Positions 1 through 7,355 are shown, counted from the stretch's first letter. The stretch: DNA of 18,114 bases from Candidatus Latescibacterota bacterium (GCA_022827165.1 JAJDTN010000077.1:1-18114); one strand, 5' to 3'. The notes: a model not told the origin generated them from the letters alone. Made by a program: numbers and translations.

Positions 1-362
1 AGCGCCACCTGCACAGCTCCCTGGCCCTGCAGGCCGGCGTCGAGGCGATGGGCCTGGAGCTCTACGCACCCGCCGAGTACCGCCTCAACTCGGTCCTGGC
101 GATCCGCGTCCCCCACGGCGTCGACGACGGCGTCGCCCGCAAGTACATGACCGACCGCTTCAAGGTGCTCATCGCCGACTCCTTCGGCATCCCGGCCGTG
201 CGTATCGGCCAGATGGGGGAGCAGTGCCGGGCGCCGAACCTGTTCCGTACCCTGCACGCCCTCGGTGTCGCCTTTGCGCGCCAGGGCGTCCACCTCGACC
301 CCAGCGCCGGGATGGCCTCCATGGAGGCCCACCTGGCCGAACACGCGGAGGACGTGCTGTGA
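1..362 (+). CDS. Class V aminotransferase (alanine-glyoxylate type), C-terminal part
   Basis: This is a 3' fragment; its beginning lies before the window and the reading frame enters at base 3. The visible 119 residues are the small C-terminal domain of a fold-type I PLP aminotransferase of the alanine/serine-glyoxylate or pyridoxamine-pyruvate group. The signature is a conserved arginine followed by the stretch IGQMGEQCRAPNLFRTLHAL, which in this family reads RIG-MGE-a-NllrtL and contributes to carboxylate binding. The PLP lysine would be upstream and cannot be seen. The stop TGA (360-362) overlaps the GTG start of the next gene, so the two PLP enzymes are probably co-translated and serve one pathway. 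Substrate specificity cannot be decided from this fragment. The family call is fairly safe. Confidence 0.8.
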   Translation, partial: RHLHSSLALQAGVEAMGLELYAPAEYRLNSVLAIRVPHGVDDGVARKYMTDRFKVLIADSFGIPAVRIGQMGEQCRAPNLFRTLHALGVAFARQGVHLDPSAGMASMEAHLAEHAEDVL

Positions 363-1480
363 GCGCAGAGGCCCCCGGCCTGCGGTTCCCGACGTACGAC
401 ACCATCGGCGTGCGGCCGCTGATCAACTGCCGCGGCACCTACACCATCATCAGCGGCTCCCTGCTGCTGCCCGAGGCGAGGGCGGCGATGCAGGAGGCCT
501 CCAGGCGCTACGTCCACCTCGACGAGCTGGCCGAGGCCGTGGGGGCGAGGATCGCCGAGCTGATGGAGTGCGAGTGGGGCCTCATCGTCAACGGCTGCGC
601 CGCCGCCCTCTGCCAGGTGGCCGCCGCGTGCGTGGCCGGCACCGACCCGGAGAAGATGGAGCGCCTGCCCGACGCGACGGGCATGAAGGACGAGGTGATC
701 GTGCAGAAGAGCCACCGCCACGGGTACGACCGCGCCGTACGCATGACCGGCGCGCGCCTGATCGAGGTCGAGACCTTGGAGGAGCTGGAGGCGGCGGTGA
801 GCGAGCGAACGGCGATGCTGCTGATCTTCGGCGACGCCGGCGACCGCGGGACGATCCCGATCCCGGAGATGACCGCCGTCGGCCGCCGCCACGGCATCCC
901 CAGTCTCGTCGACGCCGCCGCCGAGCGCCCGGACGTGCCCAACCGCTACCTCGCCGAGGGCGCCAGCGCCGTGGCCTACAGCGGCGGCAAGTGCCTGCGC
1001 GGCCCCCAGGCCTCGGGCCTGATCCTCGGCGAGAGGGAGCTGCTCCAGGCGGCGTTCCGCAACGGCGCCCCCCACCACTCCCTGGGCCGGCCCATGAAGG
1101 CGGGCAAGGAGGAGGTGATGGGGCTGCTGGCGGCGGTGGAGATGTGGGTGCGGCGCGACCACGAGGCCGAGTGGCGGGACTGGCTGCGGCGCCTGGAGGT
1201 GATCGGCTCCGCCGTGCGGGACCTGGATACGGTGGAGACCGCGGTCAACGAGCACACGGGGCGCTCCAACGTCGCTCCCGGCCTGAACGTGACCTGGGAC
1301 CCGGAGGCTGTGGGCCTCGACGGGGCCGGCGCGGCTCGGGCCCTGTCCGCGGGCGACCCCCGGATCGAGGTCTTCCACGGGGAGAGGTCCGTCGAGTTCA
1401 ACCCCTACATGATGGAAGAGGGGGAGGAGGAGGTCGCGGCCCGGCGTCTGCGCCAGGTGCTGACGGGGGAGGGGCGGTGA
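359..1480 (+). CDS. SelA/DgaE-like PLP-dependent enzyme
   Basis: This 373-residue fold-type I PLP enzyme belongs to the group that includes selenocysteine synthase SelA and D-glucosaminate-6-phosphate ammonia-lyase DgaE. The Asp that holds the pyridine nitrogen is in SLVDAAAE (about residue 185). The Schiff-base lysine is K211 in SGGKCLRGPQASGLI, the usual pattern for DgaE-like proteins. The N-terminus keeps the INCRGTYT segment (family pattern: IN--GT-T). The GTG start at 359 is chosen because it overlaps the previous stop (GTGA) and has GGAGG at 347-351, seven bases upstream. At 373 residues it is much shorter than true SelA (about 460) and lacks its N-terminal tRNA-binding domain, so a role in selenocysteine synthesis is unlikely. 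The coupled class V aminotransferase suggests breakdown or interconversion of an amino acid or amino sugar; the exact substrate is unknown. Confidence 0.8.
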   Translation: MSAEAPGLRFPTYDTIGVRPLINCRGTYTIISGSLLLPEARAAMQEASRRYVHLDELAEAVGARIAELMECEWGLIVNGCAAALCQVAAACVAGTDPEKMERLPDATGMKDEVIVQKSHRHGYDRAVRMTGARLIEVETLEELEAAVSERTAMLLIFGDAGDRGTIPIPEMTAVGRRHGIPSLVDAAAERPDVPNRYLAEGASAVAYSGGKCLRGPQASGLILGERELLQAAFRNGAPHHSLGRPMKAGKEEVMGLLAAVEMWVRRDHEAEWRDWLRRLEVIGSAVRDLDTVETAVNEHTGRSNVAPGLNVTWDPEAVGLDGAGAARALSAGDPRIEVFHGERSVEFNPYMMEEGEEEVAARRLRQVLTGEGR

Positions 1481-1490
1481 GCGGCGGGAC

Positions 1491-2108
1491 TCAGGAGGAG
1501 GGCTCGGCGCGGGCGGCGAGCCAGCCGCTGACGGCGGTGTCGTAACGCGCCGTGAGGCGGTAGGCCTCCACCGCCAGGCGCATGCCGTAGGCGGGGTCGA
1601 TGAGACCGCCGTCGGCGCGCAGGCGCGCGATCGTCTCCGGGTACTGGCCGGGAGAGCTGACCACGTAGATCGAGGCGTGGTTCTTGGCCGCCGAGCGCAG
1701 CATGGCGGGGCCGCCGATGTCGATGTTCTCGATCCCCTCGGCCAGGGTGCAGCCGGGGCGGGAGATGGCCTGCTCGAAGGGGTAGAGGTTGACGCAGACC
1801 AGCTCGAAAGGCGCGATCCCATGACTCTCCAGGGTGGCCATGTGGTCGGCGTTGTCGCGCAGCCCGAGGAGGCCGCCGTGGATCCTGGGGTGCAGGCTCT
1901 TCACTCGTCCGTCCATCATCTCCGGGAACCCCGTGACCTCCGCGACCTCGGTCACCTCAAGGCCCGCCTCGCGCAGGGCCCGCCCGGTGCCGCCGGTGCT
2001 CACCAGCTCGATGCCCAGCTCGGCCAGAGACGCGGCGAACTCCGCCAGCCCCGACCGGTCCGAGGTGCTCAGCAGGGCCCTGGCGGCCTTCACGTCGTTC
2101 CCACTCAT
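1491..2108 (-). CDS. purH: Stand-alone IMP cyclohydrolase (PurH N-terminal domain only)
   Basis: This 205-residue protein matches the MGS-like/IMP cyclohydrolase half of PurH, which closes the ring of FAICAR to IMP in the last step of purine synthesis. Visible signatures are STGGT near residue 37, KSLHPRIHGGLL, CVNLYPF, and NIDIGGPAMLRSAAKNH, so the active-site loops look complete. The AICAR formyltransferase half (about 320 residues in a normal PurH) is absent. The protein ends at TGA 1491-1493, only 10 bases from the convergent upstream gene, leaving no room for the rest. Split PurH proteins are known, notably in archaea; whether this is a lineage-wide split or a truncation cannot be told here. 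ATG 2108 is preferred over the in-frame GTG at 2135 because GGAGGAG lies just upstream. The gene is divergent from the CCA-adding enzyme gene. Confidence 0.85.
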   Translation of the reverse strand: MSGNDVKAARALLSTSDRSGLAEFAASLAELGIELVSTGGTGRALREAGLEVTEVAEVTGFPEMMDGRVKSLHPRIHGGLLGLRDNADHMATLESHGIAPFELVCVNLYPFEQAISRPGCTLAEGIENIDIGGPAMLRSAAKNHASIYVVSSPGQYPETIARLRADGGLIDPAYGMRLAVEAYRLTARYDTAVSGWLAARAEPSS

Positions 2109-2110
2109 CT

Positions 2111-2117
2111 CTCCTCC
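2111..2117 (-). promoter_or_regulatory. Ribosome binding site of IMP cyclohydrolase
   Basis: Read on the minus strand, GGAGGAG precedes ATG 2108 by two to four bases depending on register. It supports that start over the in-frame GTG at 2135, which has no comparable site. Confidence 0.6.
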
Positions 2118-2173
2118 GTCTCCTCCCTCGCCCACTCGGCGGGCGGAGCCCAGAGCCTAGCCGGGGTCCCGGA

Positions 2174-3529
2174 ATGGGGCAAGTAGGTCCCATCGATCCC
2201 GGGCAGGTCGATCCCGGCGCGGCGGCGGTGATCGAGCGTCTCCGCGGCGCCGGCCACAGGGCCTACCTCGCCGGCGGCGGCGTCCGCGACCTGCTGCTGC
2301 ACCGCCGGCCGAAGGACTGGGACGTGGCCACCGACGCCGACCCCGGCCGGGTGCTGGAGCTCTTCGAGTACGCAATCCCCGTGGGGGCGCAGTTCGGCAT
2401 CGTCCTCGTGCGCCTGGAGGAGGGCGAGTACCACGTGGCCCGCTTCCGGCGCGAGGGGCCGTACGCCGACGGCCGGCACCCGGAGCGGGTCGAGTTCACC
2501 GGCCCCGAGGAGGACGCCCGCCGCCGCGACTTCACCATCAACGGCCTGTTCCACGATCCCGGCGGCGAGGGGGTGATCGACTTCGTCGGGGGCGTGAAGG
2601 ACCTGGAGGCCGGCGTCGTCCGCGCCATCGGCGATCCCGCCGAGCGCTTCGCCGAGGACGGGCTGCGCACCCTGCGGGCGGTGCGTCTGGCCGCCAGCCT
2701 CGGCTTCGAGATCGAGACCGGCACCCGGCGGGCGATCCGCGAGTGCGCCCACATGGTGGACGCCCTCTCCGCCGAGCGCGTGCGCGACGAGCTGACGCGG
2801 ATCCTCGTCGAGGGCGCCGCCGCCCGCGGCTTCGGGCTGCTGCGGGAGCTGGCCCTCCTCGCGCGCGTCCTGCCCGAGGTGGCCGCCCTCGAAGGCGTCC
2901 GGCAGCCTCCGGAGCACCACCCCGAGGGGGACGTCTGGCGGCACGTGCTGCTCATGCTGGAGCAGGTCGACGGCCTCGACGATCCGCCCCCGACCCTGGC
3001 CTGGGGGGTCCTGCTCCACGACGTGGGCAAGCCGCCCACCTTCACCGAGTCCGACCGCATCCGCTTCCACGGCCACGACCAGCTTGGCGCCGAGATGGTC
3101 GAGGAGATCGCCCGCCGCCTGCGGTTCTCCAACCGCGACGCCGAGCGCGTGCGCATGCTCACTGCCCAGCACATGCGCTTCCCCAACGCCCGGCACATGC
3201 GCCCCGGCAAGCTCAAGCGCTTCCTGCGCCAGGACGGCTTCGACGAGCTCCTCGAGCTGCACCGCATCGACTGCCTGGCGAGCCACGGGATGCTCGACCT
3301 CCACGAGTTCTGCCAGGAGGCGCTGCGGGCGGCCGGTGAGGAGGAGGGGGACCCGCTGCGGCCGCCGCCGCTGCTCAGCGGCCGCGACCTCGTCAGCCTC
3401 GGGCTGCGGCCGGGTCCGGCCTTCGGCGAGATCCTGCGCTGGGTGGAGGACGAGCAGCTCGAGGGCCGCCTGCCGGATCGCGACTCGGCCCTGGAGGCGG
3501 TGCGCCGCCGCTGGGCGGCGGGAGGCTGA
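2174..3529 (+). CDS. cca: CCA tRNA nucleotidyltransferase with HD domain
   Basis: This 451-residue class II nucleotidyltransferase of the CCA-adding/poly(A) polymerase family adds or repairs the 3' CCA of tRNA. The N-terminal catalytic head shows GGGVRDLLL and the metal-binding DWDVATDA (DxD), then RRRDFTINGL and the nucleotide-recognition region EDGLRTLRAVRLAASLGFEI. A C-terminal HD phosphohydrolase domain follows, with HDVGKPP and FHGHDQLGAE supplying His and Asp metal ligands, a combination common in bacterial CCA enzymes. The start ATG 2174 has no strong Shine-Dalgarno sequence. An internal GTG (2228) just before the fold begins is the main alternative. It is divergent from the IMP cyclohydrolase gene, with 65 bases between the starts. 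A poly(A) polymerase is less likely but cannot be fully excluded by sequence reading. Confidence 0.9.
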   Translation: MGQVGPIDPGQVDPGAAAVIERLRGAGHRAYLAGGGVRDLLLHRRPKDWDVATDADPGRVLELFEYAIPVGAQFGIVLVRLEEGEYHVARFRREGPYADGRHPERVEFTGPEEDARRRDFTINGLFHDPGGEGVIDFVGGVKDLEAGVVRAIGDPAERFAEDGLRTLRAVRLAASLGFEIETGTRRAIRECAHMVDALSAERVRDELTRILVEGAAARGFGLLRELALLARVLPEVAALEGVRQPPEHHPEGDVWRHVLLMLEQVDGLDDPPPTLAWGVLLHDVGKPPTFTESDRIRFHGHDQLGAEMVEEIARRLRFSNRDAERVRMLTAQHMRFPNARHMRPGKLKRFLRQDGFDELLELHRIDCLASHGMLDLHEFCQEALRAAGEEEGDPLRPPPLLSGRDLVSLGLRPGPAFGEILRWVEDEQLEGRLPDRDSALEAVRRRWAAGG

Positions 3530-3581
3530 GCCCGCGTCCGTCAGGCCCGCGCCTGGAGGAGTGCGCCGCGGCGCCGGGCTC
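3528..3581 (+). terminator. Hairpin-rich convergent gap, possible terminator
   Basis: GAGCCCG (3528-3534) and CGGGCTC (3575-3581) form a perfect 7-base inverted repeat. It encloses a smaller hairpin CAGGC-CCGC-GCCTG (3542-3555) and the palindrome GCGCCGCGGCGC (3563-3574). This lies in the 151-base gap between the convergent cca and methyltransferase genes. No U-tract follows, so factor-independent termination is only a possibility. No gene is seen in the gap. Confidence 0.35.
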
Positions 3582-3680
3582 GCAAGGCGCGCGGCGGAAG
3601 CGGCAGGGGACCCACCGACAGGCGCAACACCGCGAGCCGTGCATCGGCGCAGCGCGTCCACCCGAGACTGCGCGCAGGGT

Positions 3681-5591
3681 CTAGCCGAGACCGGCGGCCA
3701 GCACGTCCAGGACCGGACCGTGCCCGGCGGGCGACATGAGGTAGACCCCCGCCCACCCCTCCTCCCGCAGCCGCCGGATCTGCCCCGCGGCGATCTCCGC
3801 CCCTGCCCGCGCCTGGTCGGCCGCCTCGCGGCAGGACCCCAGGCGCGCCATCACCTCGTCGGGCACGACCATCCCCGGCACGGCGCGCATGCGCAGGGCG
3901 TGGTCCAGCCCCCGCAGGACGAGCACCCCCGCCAGGACCGCCACGCGCTCCCGGAAGGACTCCAGGCCGTCGAGCGCATCGGGCCGGAAGGCGGGCTGAG
4001 TCATGACGTAGTCGGCGCCGGCGTCGATCTTGCGCCGCAGCCGGTCCAGCTCGCGCTCGCGGGCCGGGGCCTCCGGCTCGACGCCGGTGCCGATGGTGAA
4101 GCGCGTGCGCGGGTCCCGGTGGCGGCCGAGGGGCTGGCCCCCGAAGTCGACGCCGGCGTTCAGCCGCGTCTGGGTGAGGCGGATCATCTGTACCGAGTCG
4201 ACGTCGAAGACCGCGGTGGAGCGGGGGTAGGTGGGCGCCATCTTGGGCGGGTCGCCGGTGATGAAGAGGACGTTGTGGATGCGGTTCGCCCAGTAGCCGA
4301 TCAGCCGCGCCTGCACGCCCATGAGGTTCAGGTCGCGCGAGGTGAAGTGGGGGATCAGCTCGAGGCCGTCGCCGCCGTCGGCGGTCCACTCCAGGCGCTG
4401 GCGCAGGACATGCACGAAGTCCCCCGGCGGCATGAGCGGGATGCCCCGCGAGCCGTCGGTGATGTCGACGGCGTCGGCCCGGCCGGACTCGGCCAGGCGG
4501 CCGATGAAGTCGACGCTGGCCTGCAGCTGCTTCGGCGCCGTGCCCCGCGGCGGCAGGACCTCGACGCTCACGGCGAACTCGCCGCTGAAGATCTTGCGGG
4601 AGAAGCCGCCGTTCTCCGCCTTGGCCTCGACGCCCGCCGGGTCGCGCTCCCCGGTCCAGTCCACGGCCACGGACCGGGCGCCGGCGGCGCGGCTCTGCAG
4701 GTAGTTGGCCATCTCCGCCACGTGGGCCGGGTGGATCTCGCAGCAGCCGCCCACCAGCCGCGCCCCCGACTCGCACAAGGTCCGCCCGAGGCGGCCCATG
4801 AACTCCGGGTTGACCCGCGTCATGTAGCGGTTGCCGATGTGCTGGAAGCCGCCGGCGTTGGGCATGGCCGAGACCAGCAGGCCGCTGTCGGCCGCCTCCT
4901 CCGAGCCCGCCACCTGCGCCACGAACCGCTCCGCCTCCCAGGGGGTGCAGCAGTTGATGCCGGCCGCGCAGGCGCCGCCCTCGGCGGCGGTGCGGGCGAA
5001 CCGGAGGGGGTCGACGGACCAGCCGTCGCCGTCCTGCTCCAGGGCCATCTGGGCGATCACCGGCAGGTCCGGGGCCGTCCGCGCCACGAGTTCCAGGACC
5101 CCGCGCAACTGGTCGAGGCAGCGGAAGGTCTCCAGCAGCAGGGCGTCGACGCCGCCGGCGACGAGGGCGGCGAGGTGATCGCCGTAGGCCGCCGTCAGGG
5201 CGTCGCCGGACTCGTCCCCGGAGGGGGTGGGGCCCACCGAGCCGAGGACGAAGAAGCGCCCGCGGTCCTCGCCGGCGGCGCGGCAGTACTCGTCGATGGC
5301 GTCGCCGGTGACGGCGGCGGCGGCGGCGCTCAGCTCGGCGGTGCGGTGCCCGAGGCCGGCGGCGGCCAGGCAGGCGCGGTTGCCGGCGAAGGTGTTGGTG
5401 GTGAGGCAGCGGCTGCCGGCCTGCAGGTAGGCGAGGCCGACCTGGCGCAGGACCTCCGGCCGCTCGGCGCCGAAGGCCTCGTACACGTGGTTCGCCTCCG
5501 ACAGGCGGCCGGTCAGCTCGAAGAGGTAGGAGCCCATGGCGCCGTCGGCCAGCAGGGGCCCCTCGCGCAAGGCCTCGAGGAAGGGTGTCAT
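3681..5591 (-). CDS. Bifunctional homocysteine S-methyltransferase / 5,10-methylenetetrahydrofolate reductase
   Basis: This 636-residue fusion has the architecture of Bacillus YitJ. Residues about 1-300 are a Zn-dependent homocysteine S-methyltransferase (Pfam S-methyl_trans/BHMT fold): LADGAMGSYLFEL at the start, TTNTFAGNR, then the zinc ligands C214 in GINCC and C283/C284 in GGCC. From about residue 333 an MTHFR TIM barrel begins (SVEVLPPRG, equivalent to family F-FEfFPP). It continues with TDGSRGIPLMPP, LFITGDPPK, and ADYVMTQPAF, and ends near 630. The pairing makes methyl-THF and methionine-cycle methyl transfer one polypeptide. The domain lacks a cobalamin-binding module, so it is not MetH. 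ATG 5591 fits the family N-terminus, but no clear Shine-Dalgarno precedes it. Instead the leader carries a putative cobalamin riboswitch whose last hairpin ends 13 bases before the start codon. Confidence 0.92.
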   Translation of the reverse strand: MTPFLEALREGPLLADGAMGSYLFELTGRLSEANHVYEAFGAERPEVLRQVGLAYLQAGSRCLTTNTFAGNRACLAAAGLGHRTAELSAAAAAVTGDAIDEYCRAAGEDRGRFFVLGSVGPTPSGDESGDALTAAYGDHLAALVAGGVDALLLETFRCLDQLRGVLELVARTAPDLPVIAQMALEQDGDGWSVDPLRFARTAAEGGACAAGINCCTPWEAERFVAQVAGSEEAADSGLLVSAMPNAGGFQHIGNRYMTRVNPEFMGRLGRTLCESGARLVGGCCEIHPAHVAEMANYLQSRAAGARSVAVDWTGERDPAGVEAKAENGGFSRKIFSGEFAVSVEVLPPRGTAPKQLQASVDFIGRLAESGRADAVDITDGSRGIPLMPPGDFVHVLRQRLEWTADGGDGLELIPHFTSRDLNLMGVQARLIGYWANRIHNVLFITGDPPKMAPTYPRSTAVFDVDSVQMIRLTQTRLNAGVDFGGQPLGRHRDPRTRFTIGTGVEPEAPARERELDRLRRKIDAGADYVMTQPAFRPDALDGLESFRERVAVLAGVLVLRGLDHALRMRAVPGMVVPDEVMARLGSCREAADQARAGAEIAAGQIRRLREEGWAGVYLMSPAGHGPVLDVLAAGLG

Positions 5592-5604
5592 TCGGCAGTT
5601 GTCA

Positions 5605-5764
5605 GCGGGTGCAGGGCCCCGCCGTCGAGCTCGCGCCGCTCAGGCGTCCTCGGGCGTTTCCGGCCCGCTGCGAGGGGGGGCGCCGCCGTCGGCGGCGGGA
5701 TTGCCGTTCGCCGCGGGCCAGGGTAGATTCGCACCATTCCTTCCTTCCAGATCGATCCCGGCGC
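5605..5764 (-). promoter_or_regulatory. Putative cobalamin riboswitch
   Basis: Read on the minus strand, the leader of the methyltransferase/MTHFR gene shows cobalamin-aptamer elements in the right order. GGAA (5740-5737) is followed by the core GGTGCGAATC (5735-5726) and TGGCCCGC (5720-5713). A B12-box-like GCCCGAGGACGCC lies at 5655-5643. A closing stem GCGCCG (5764-5759) pairs with CGGCGC (5638-5633). After it comes a hairpin GCGGG-loop-CCCGC (5622-5605) whose 8-base loop contains TGCA, able to pair with TGCG in the core loop, as the L5-L13 kissing loop does. This hairpin ends 13 bases before the start codon, which suits translational control. Weak points are the short L5 stem and a B12 box that departs from consensus. 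A covariance search is needed to settle it. Confidence 0.5.
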
Positions 5765-5937
5765 AGACAGATGCATCCCTTCCCCGGTCGAGGCGAGGCC
5801 CTCCCAGCAGACGGACCCGGTTCCGGAGAGGCCGGTTTCCGCCCGCTGGGACGGGACGCGCTCGCGGGCGCGCGGCCAGGCCGGGCGAGTGTGCTCGCGC
5901 CCGCGCCTGTGGCCACTCCCGGCCGGAGGGACTCCGC
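5765..5937. other. Rest of the divergent intergenic region upstream of fdhD
   Basis: Together with the putative riboswitch this fills the 346-base gap between the methyltransferase and fdhD starts. It is GC-rich with short inverted repeats. I see no convincing -35/-10 pair on either strand, no coding signal and no molybdenum-cofactor riboswitch signature. It must hold the promoters of both divergent genes. Confidence 0.4.
5925..5930 (+). promoter_or_regulatory. Ribosome binding site of fdhD
   Basis: GGAGGG lies seven bases before GTG 5938. It fixes the fdhD start there although the reading frame stays open upstream to 5536. Confidence 0.75.
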
Positions 5938-6768
5938 GTGAAGCCCGCCGCATCCGCCCCGGGGCTGGCCGAGCGCCGGCGCGTGGTCGTGCGCGACGGC
6001 GCCGCCGCCGATCCGGAGGCGGACGCGGTCACCGTGGAGGAGCCCCTGGAGATCCGCATCGACGACGAGCCGGTGGCGGTGGTCATGCGCACGCCCGGGG
6101 AAGACTTCGATCTCGTGGCCGGATTCCTCCTCACCGAGGCCATCCTCCCCGAGCCGGCCGCCCTCGGCACTCTCTCCTACTGTCCCTCCGCCTCGCCGCC
6201 GAACGAGCGCAACGTCGTCGACGTCCGTCTCGCCGCCGGCGTCCCCTTCGACGGCGACGGGATCAAGCGCAACTTCTACGCCACCTCCAGCTGCGGGGTC
6301 TGCGGCAAGGCGAGCATCGACCAGGTCCGGCTCAAGGCCCGCCGGGAGCTGGCCGACTTCGAGGTCGCCGGCGACACCCTGCACGGGCTGCCCGACCGCC
6401 TGCGCACCGCCCAGGACCAGTTCGAGCGCACCGGCTCGCTCCACGCCGCCGGCCTCTTCGACCCCGCCGGCGGGCTGCTGGCCCTGCGCGAGGACGTGGG
6501 CCGTCACAACGCCGTGGACAAGCTCGTGGGCCACCACGTCGCCGCCGGCCGCTGGCCGCCCTCCGCCTCGGTCCTCATGGTCAGCGGCCGCACCAGCTTC
6601 GAGATCGTGCAGAAGGCGCGCCTCGCGGGGATCGGCTTCATCGCCTCGGTCTCGGGGCCCTCCAGCCTGGCCGTCGATCTGGCCCTAGAGGCCGGCATCA
6701 CCCTCACCGGTTTCGTCCGCGGCCGCGGGTTCAACGTCTACGCCAATCCGGGGCGGCTGCGCCTCTGA
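5938..6768 (+). CDS. fdhD: Formate dehydrogenase accessory sulfurtransferase FdhD
   Basis: This 276-residue protein is FdhD, which passes sulfur from a cysteine desulfurase to the molybdenum cofactor so that formate dehydrogenase becomes active. The diagnostic motif SSCGVCGKASID carries the two cysteines C119 and C122. Other family blocks are MRTPGEDFDLVAGFLLTE near the N-terminus, ALREDVGRHNAVDKLVG, VSGRTSFEIVQKA, and a C-terminal GFVRGRGFNVYANPGR. The start is GTG 5938, chosen because of the GGAGGG at 5925-5930. No formate dehydrogenase, moa/mob or other molybdopterin gene is in the window, so its client enzyme is encoded elsewhere. It runs divergent from the methyltransferase/MTHFR gene and convergent with the small exported protein, whose reading frame overlaps its 3' end by 38 bases. 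Confidence 0.95.
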   Translation: MKPAASAPGLAERRRVVVRDGAAADPEADAVTVEEPLEIRIDDEPVAVVMRTPGEDFDLVAGFLLTEAILPEPAALGTLSYCPSASPPNERNVVDVRLAAGVPFDGDGIKRNFYATSSCGVCGKASIDQVRLKARRELADFEVAGDTLHGLPDRLRTAQDQFERTGSLHAAGLFDPAGGLLALREDVGRHNAVDKLVGHHVAAGRWPPSASVLMVSGRTSFEIVQKARLAGIGFIASVSGPSSLAVDLALEAGITLTGFVRGRGFNVYANPGRLRL

Positions 6769-7294
6769 GGCTCTCCTTGACCCGGCCCCAACCGGTCCGC
6801 CGGACGGCCGTTGCCGGGTCACCTGCTCCCGTCGTCTCCGAGCTCTCCTCGTCCTGAACGCTGGACACGCCCAACCGGGTGGCATCGCCATCGAGGCTGG
6901 CGATCACGGCGCACAGGATCGGCCCCTGGTCCTCCGGTCGATCCACCCCTCCCCACGCCACCCAGGCTGGTTTCGGCGTGTCGAGCTCCACGAGGTTGCC
7001 GTCTTCGTCCAGGCCCTGGGTCACCATGATTTCCCGCCAGATCCGATAGGCGTCGGCCTCCTCGACGGTGGTCCAGCACAGGCAGATCCGGGCTCCTTGC
7101 CCGTCCGTCTGGTCCACGGTGGCCAGTGTCCAGCACTCCTCGTCGCTCCACACCGAGTCGGGCGGGGCCGGTTGCGCCTGGGCTCCGGCGCACCACACCA
7201 GCAGCACCGGCAGGATGCCGCGGACGGTCTTCACCAGAGTTGCCCCTGAGGGCCCGCCCGCACGGGGGCATCGATGATGATCGATGGTCTGCAT
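6731..7294 (-). CDS. Small exported protein with a fibronectin-III-like domain
   Basis: I do not recognise a named family. The 187-residue frame has a signal peptide: residues around VKTVRGILPVLLVWCAGAQA form a basic start, a hydrophobic core and an A-x-A cleavage site before QPAPP. After it, CLCWTTVEEADAYRIWREI resembles the typical B-C strands of a fibronectin type III fold (LsW-pv-gA-sY-vyR), and a later CAVIASLDGDATRLG resembles the closing strands. ATG 7294 has AGGGAG a few bases upstream. GTG 7234 would give a more standard signal peptide, so the start is uncertain. The last roughly 30 residues are basic, and the frame runs through a hairpin and 38 bases into the antisense of fdhD, so the true C-terminus may have been altered. 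It lies 61 bases downstream of ctaA in the same direction and could be co-transcribed. Confidence 0.6.
   Translation of the reverse strand: MQTIDHHRCPRAGGPSGATLVKTVRGILPVLLVWCAGAQAQPAPPDSVWSDEECWTLATVDQTDGQGARICLCWTTVEEADAYRIWREIMVTQGLDEDGNLVELDTPKPAWVAWGGVDRPEDQGPILCAVIASLDGDATRLGVSSVQDEESSETTGAGDPATAVRRTGWGRVKESLRGAAAPDWRRR
6778..6821 (+). terminator. Inverted repeat after fdhD, possible terminator
   Basis: TGACCCGG (6778-6785) and CCGGGTCA (6814-6821) are perfect complements and enclose a smaller imperfect hairpin centred on GTCC-GCC-GGAC (6795-6805). It begins nine bases after the fdhD stop, a typical terminator position. No T-tract follows, and the structure also lies inside the 3' coding end of the convergent small protein. 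Confidence 0.4.
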
Positions 7295-7355
7295 GGGCTC
7301 TCCCTTGGAGAAGGGTGGTCCGCACGGCGCCCGCGGCAGCAGGGTGCTCGCGGCC

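Noticed and set aside
359..1480. Call as SelA (selenocysteine synthase), tempting because fdhD is nearby
   Set aside because: The protein is too short, lacks the N-terminal tRNA-binding domain, and its SGGKCLRGPQ lysine motif resembles DgaE-like proteins. No selB, selC or selD is seen.
5677..5700. CGCCGCC-GTC-GGCGGCG hairpin as a rho-independent terminator
   Set aside because: It has a 3-base loop, no T-tract, and lies inside the putative riboswitch leader, where it is more simply a peripheral aptamer stem.
3084..5726. Very long open frame (880 codons) on the plus strand opposite the methyltransferase/MTHFR gene
   Set aside because: It is a high-GC shadow: repetitive Ala/Gly/Arg/Val-rich composition, no family motifs, and it overlaps the 3' half of cca and the whole of a clear minus-strand enzyme gene.
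5765..5937. Molybdenum-cofactor riboswitch upstream of fdhD
   Set aside because: I could not find the conserved elements on the plus strand; only ordinary GC-rich inverted repeats are present.
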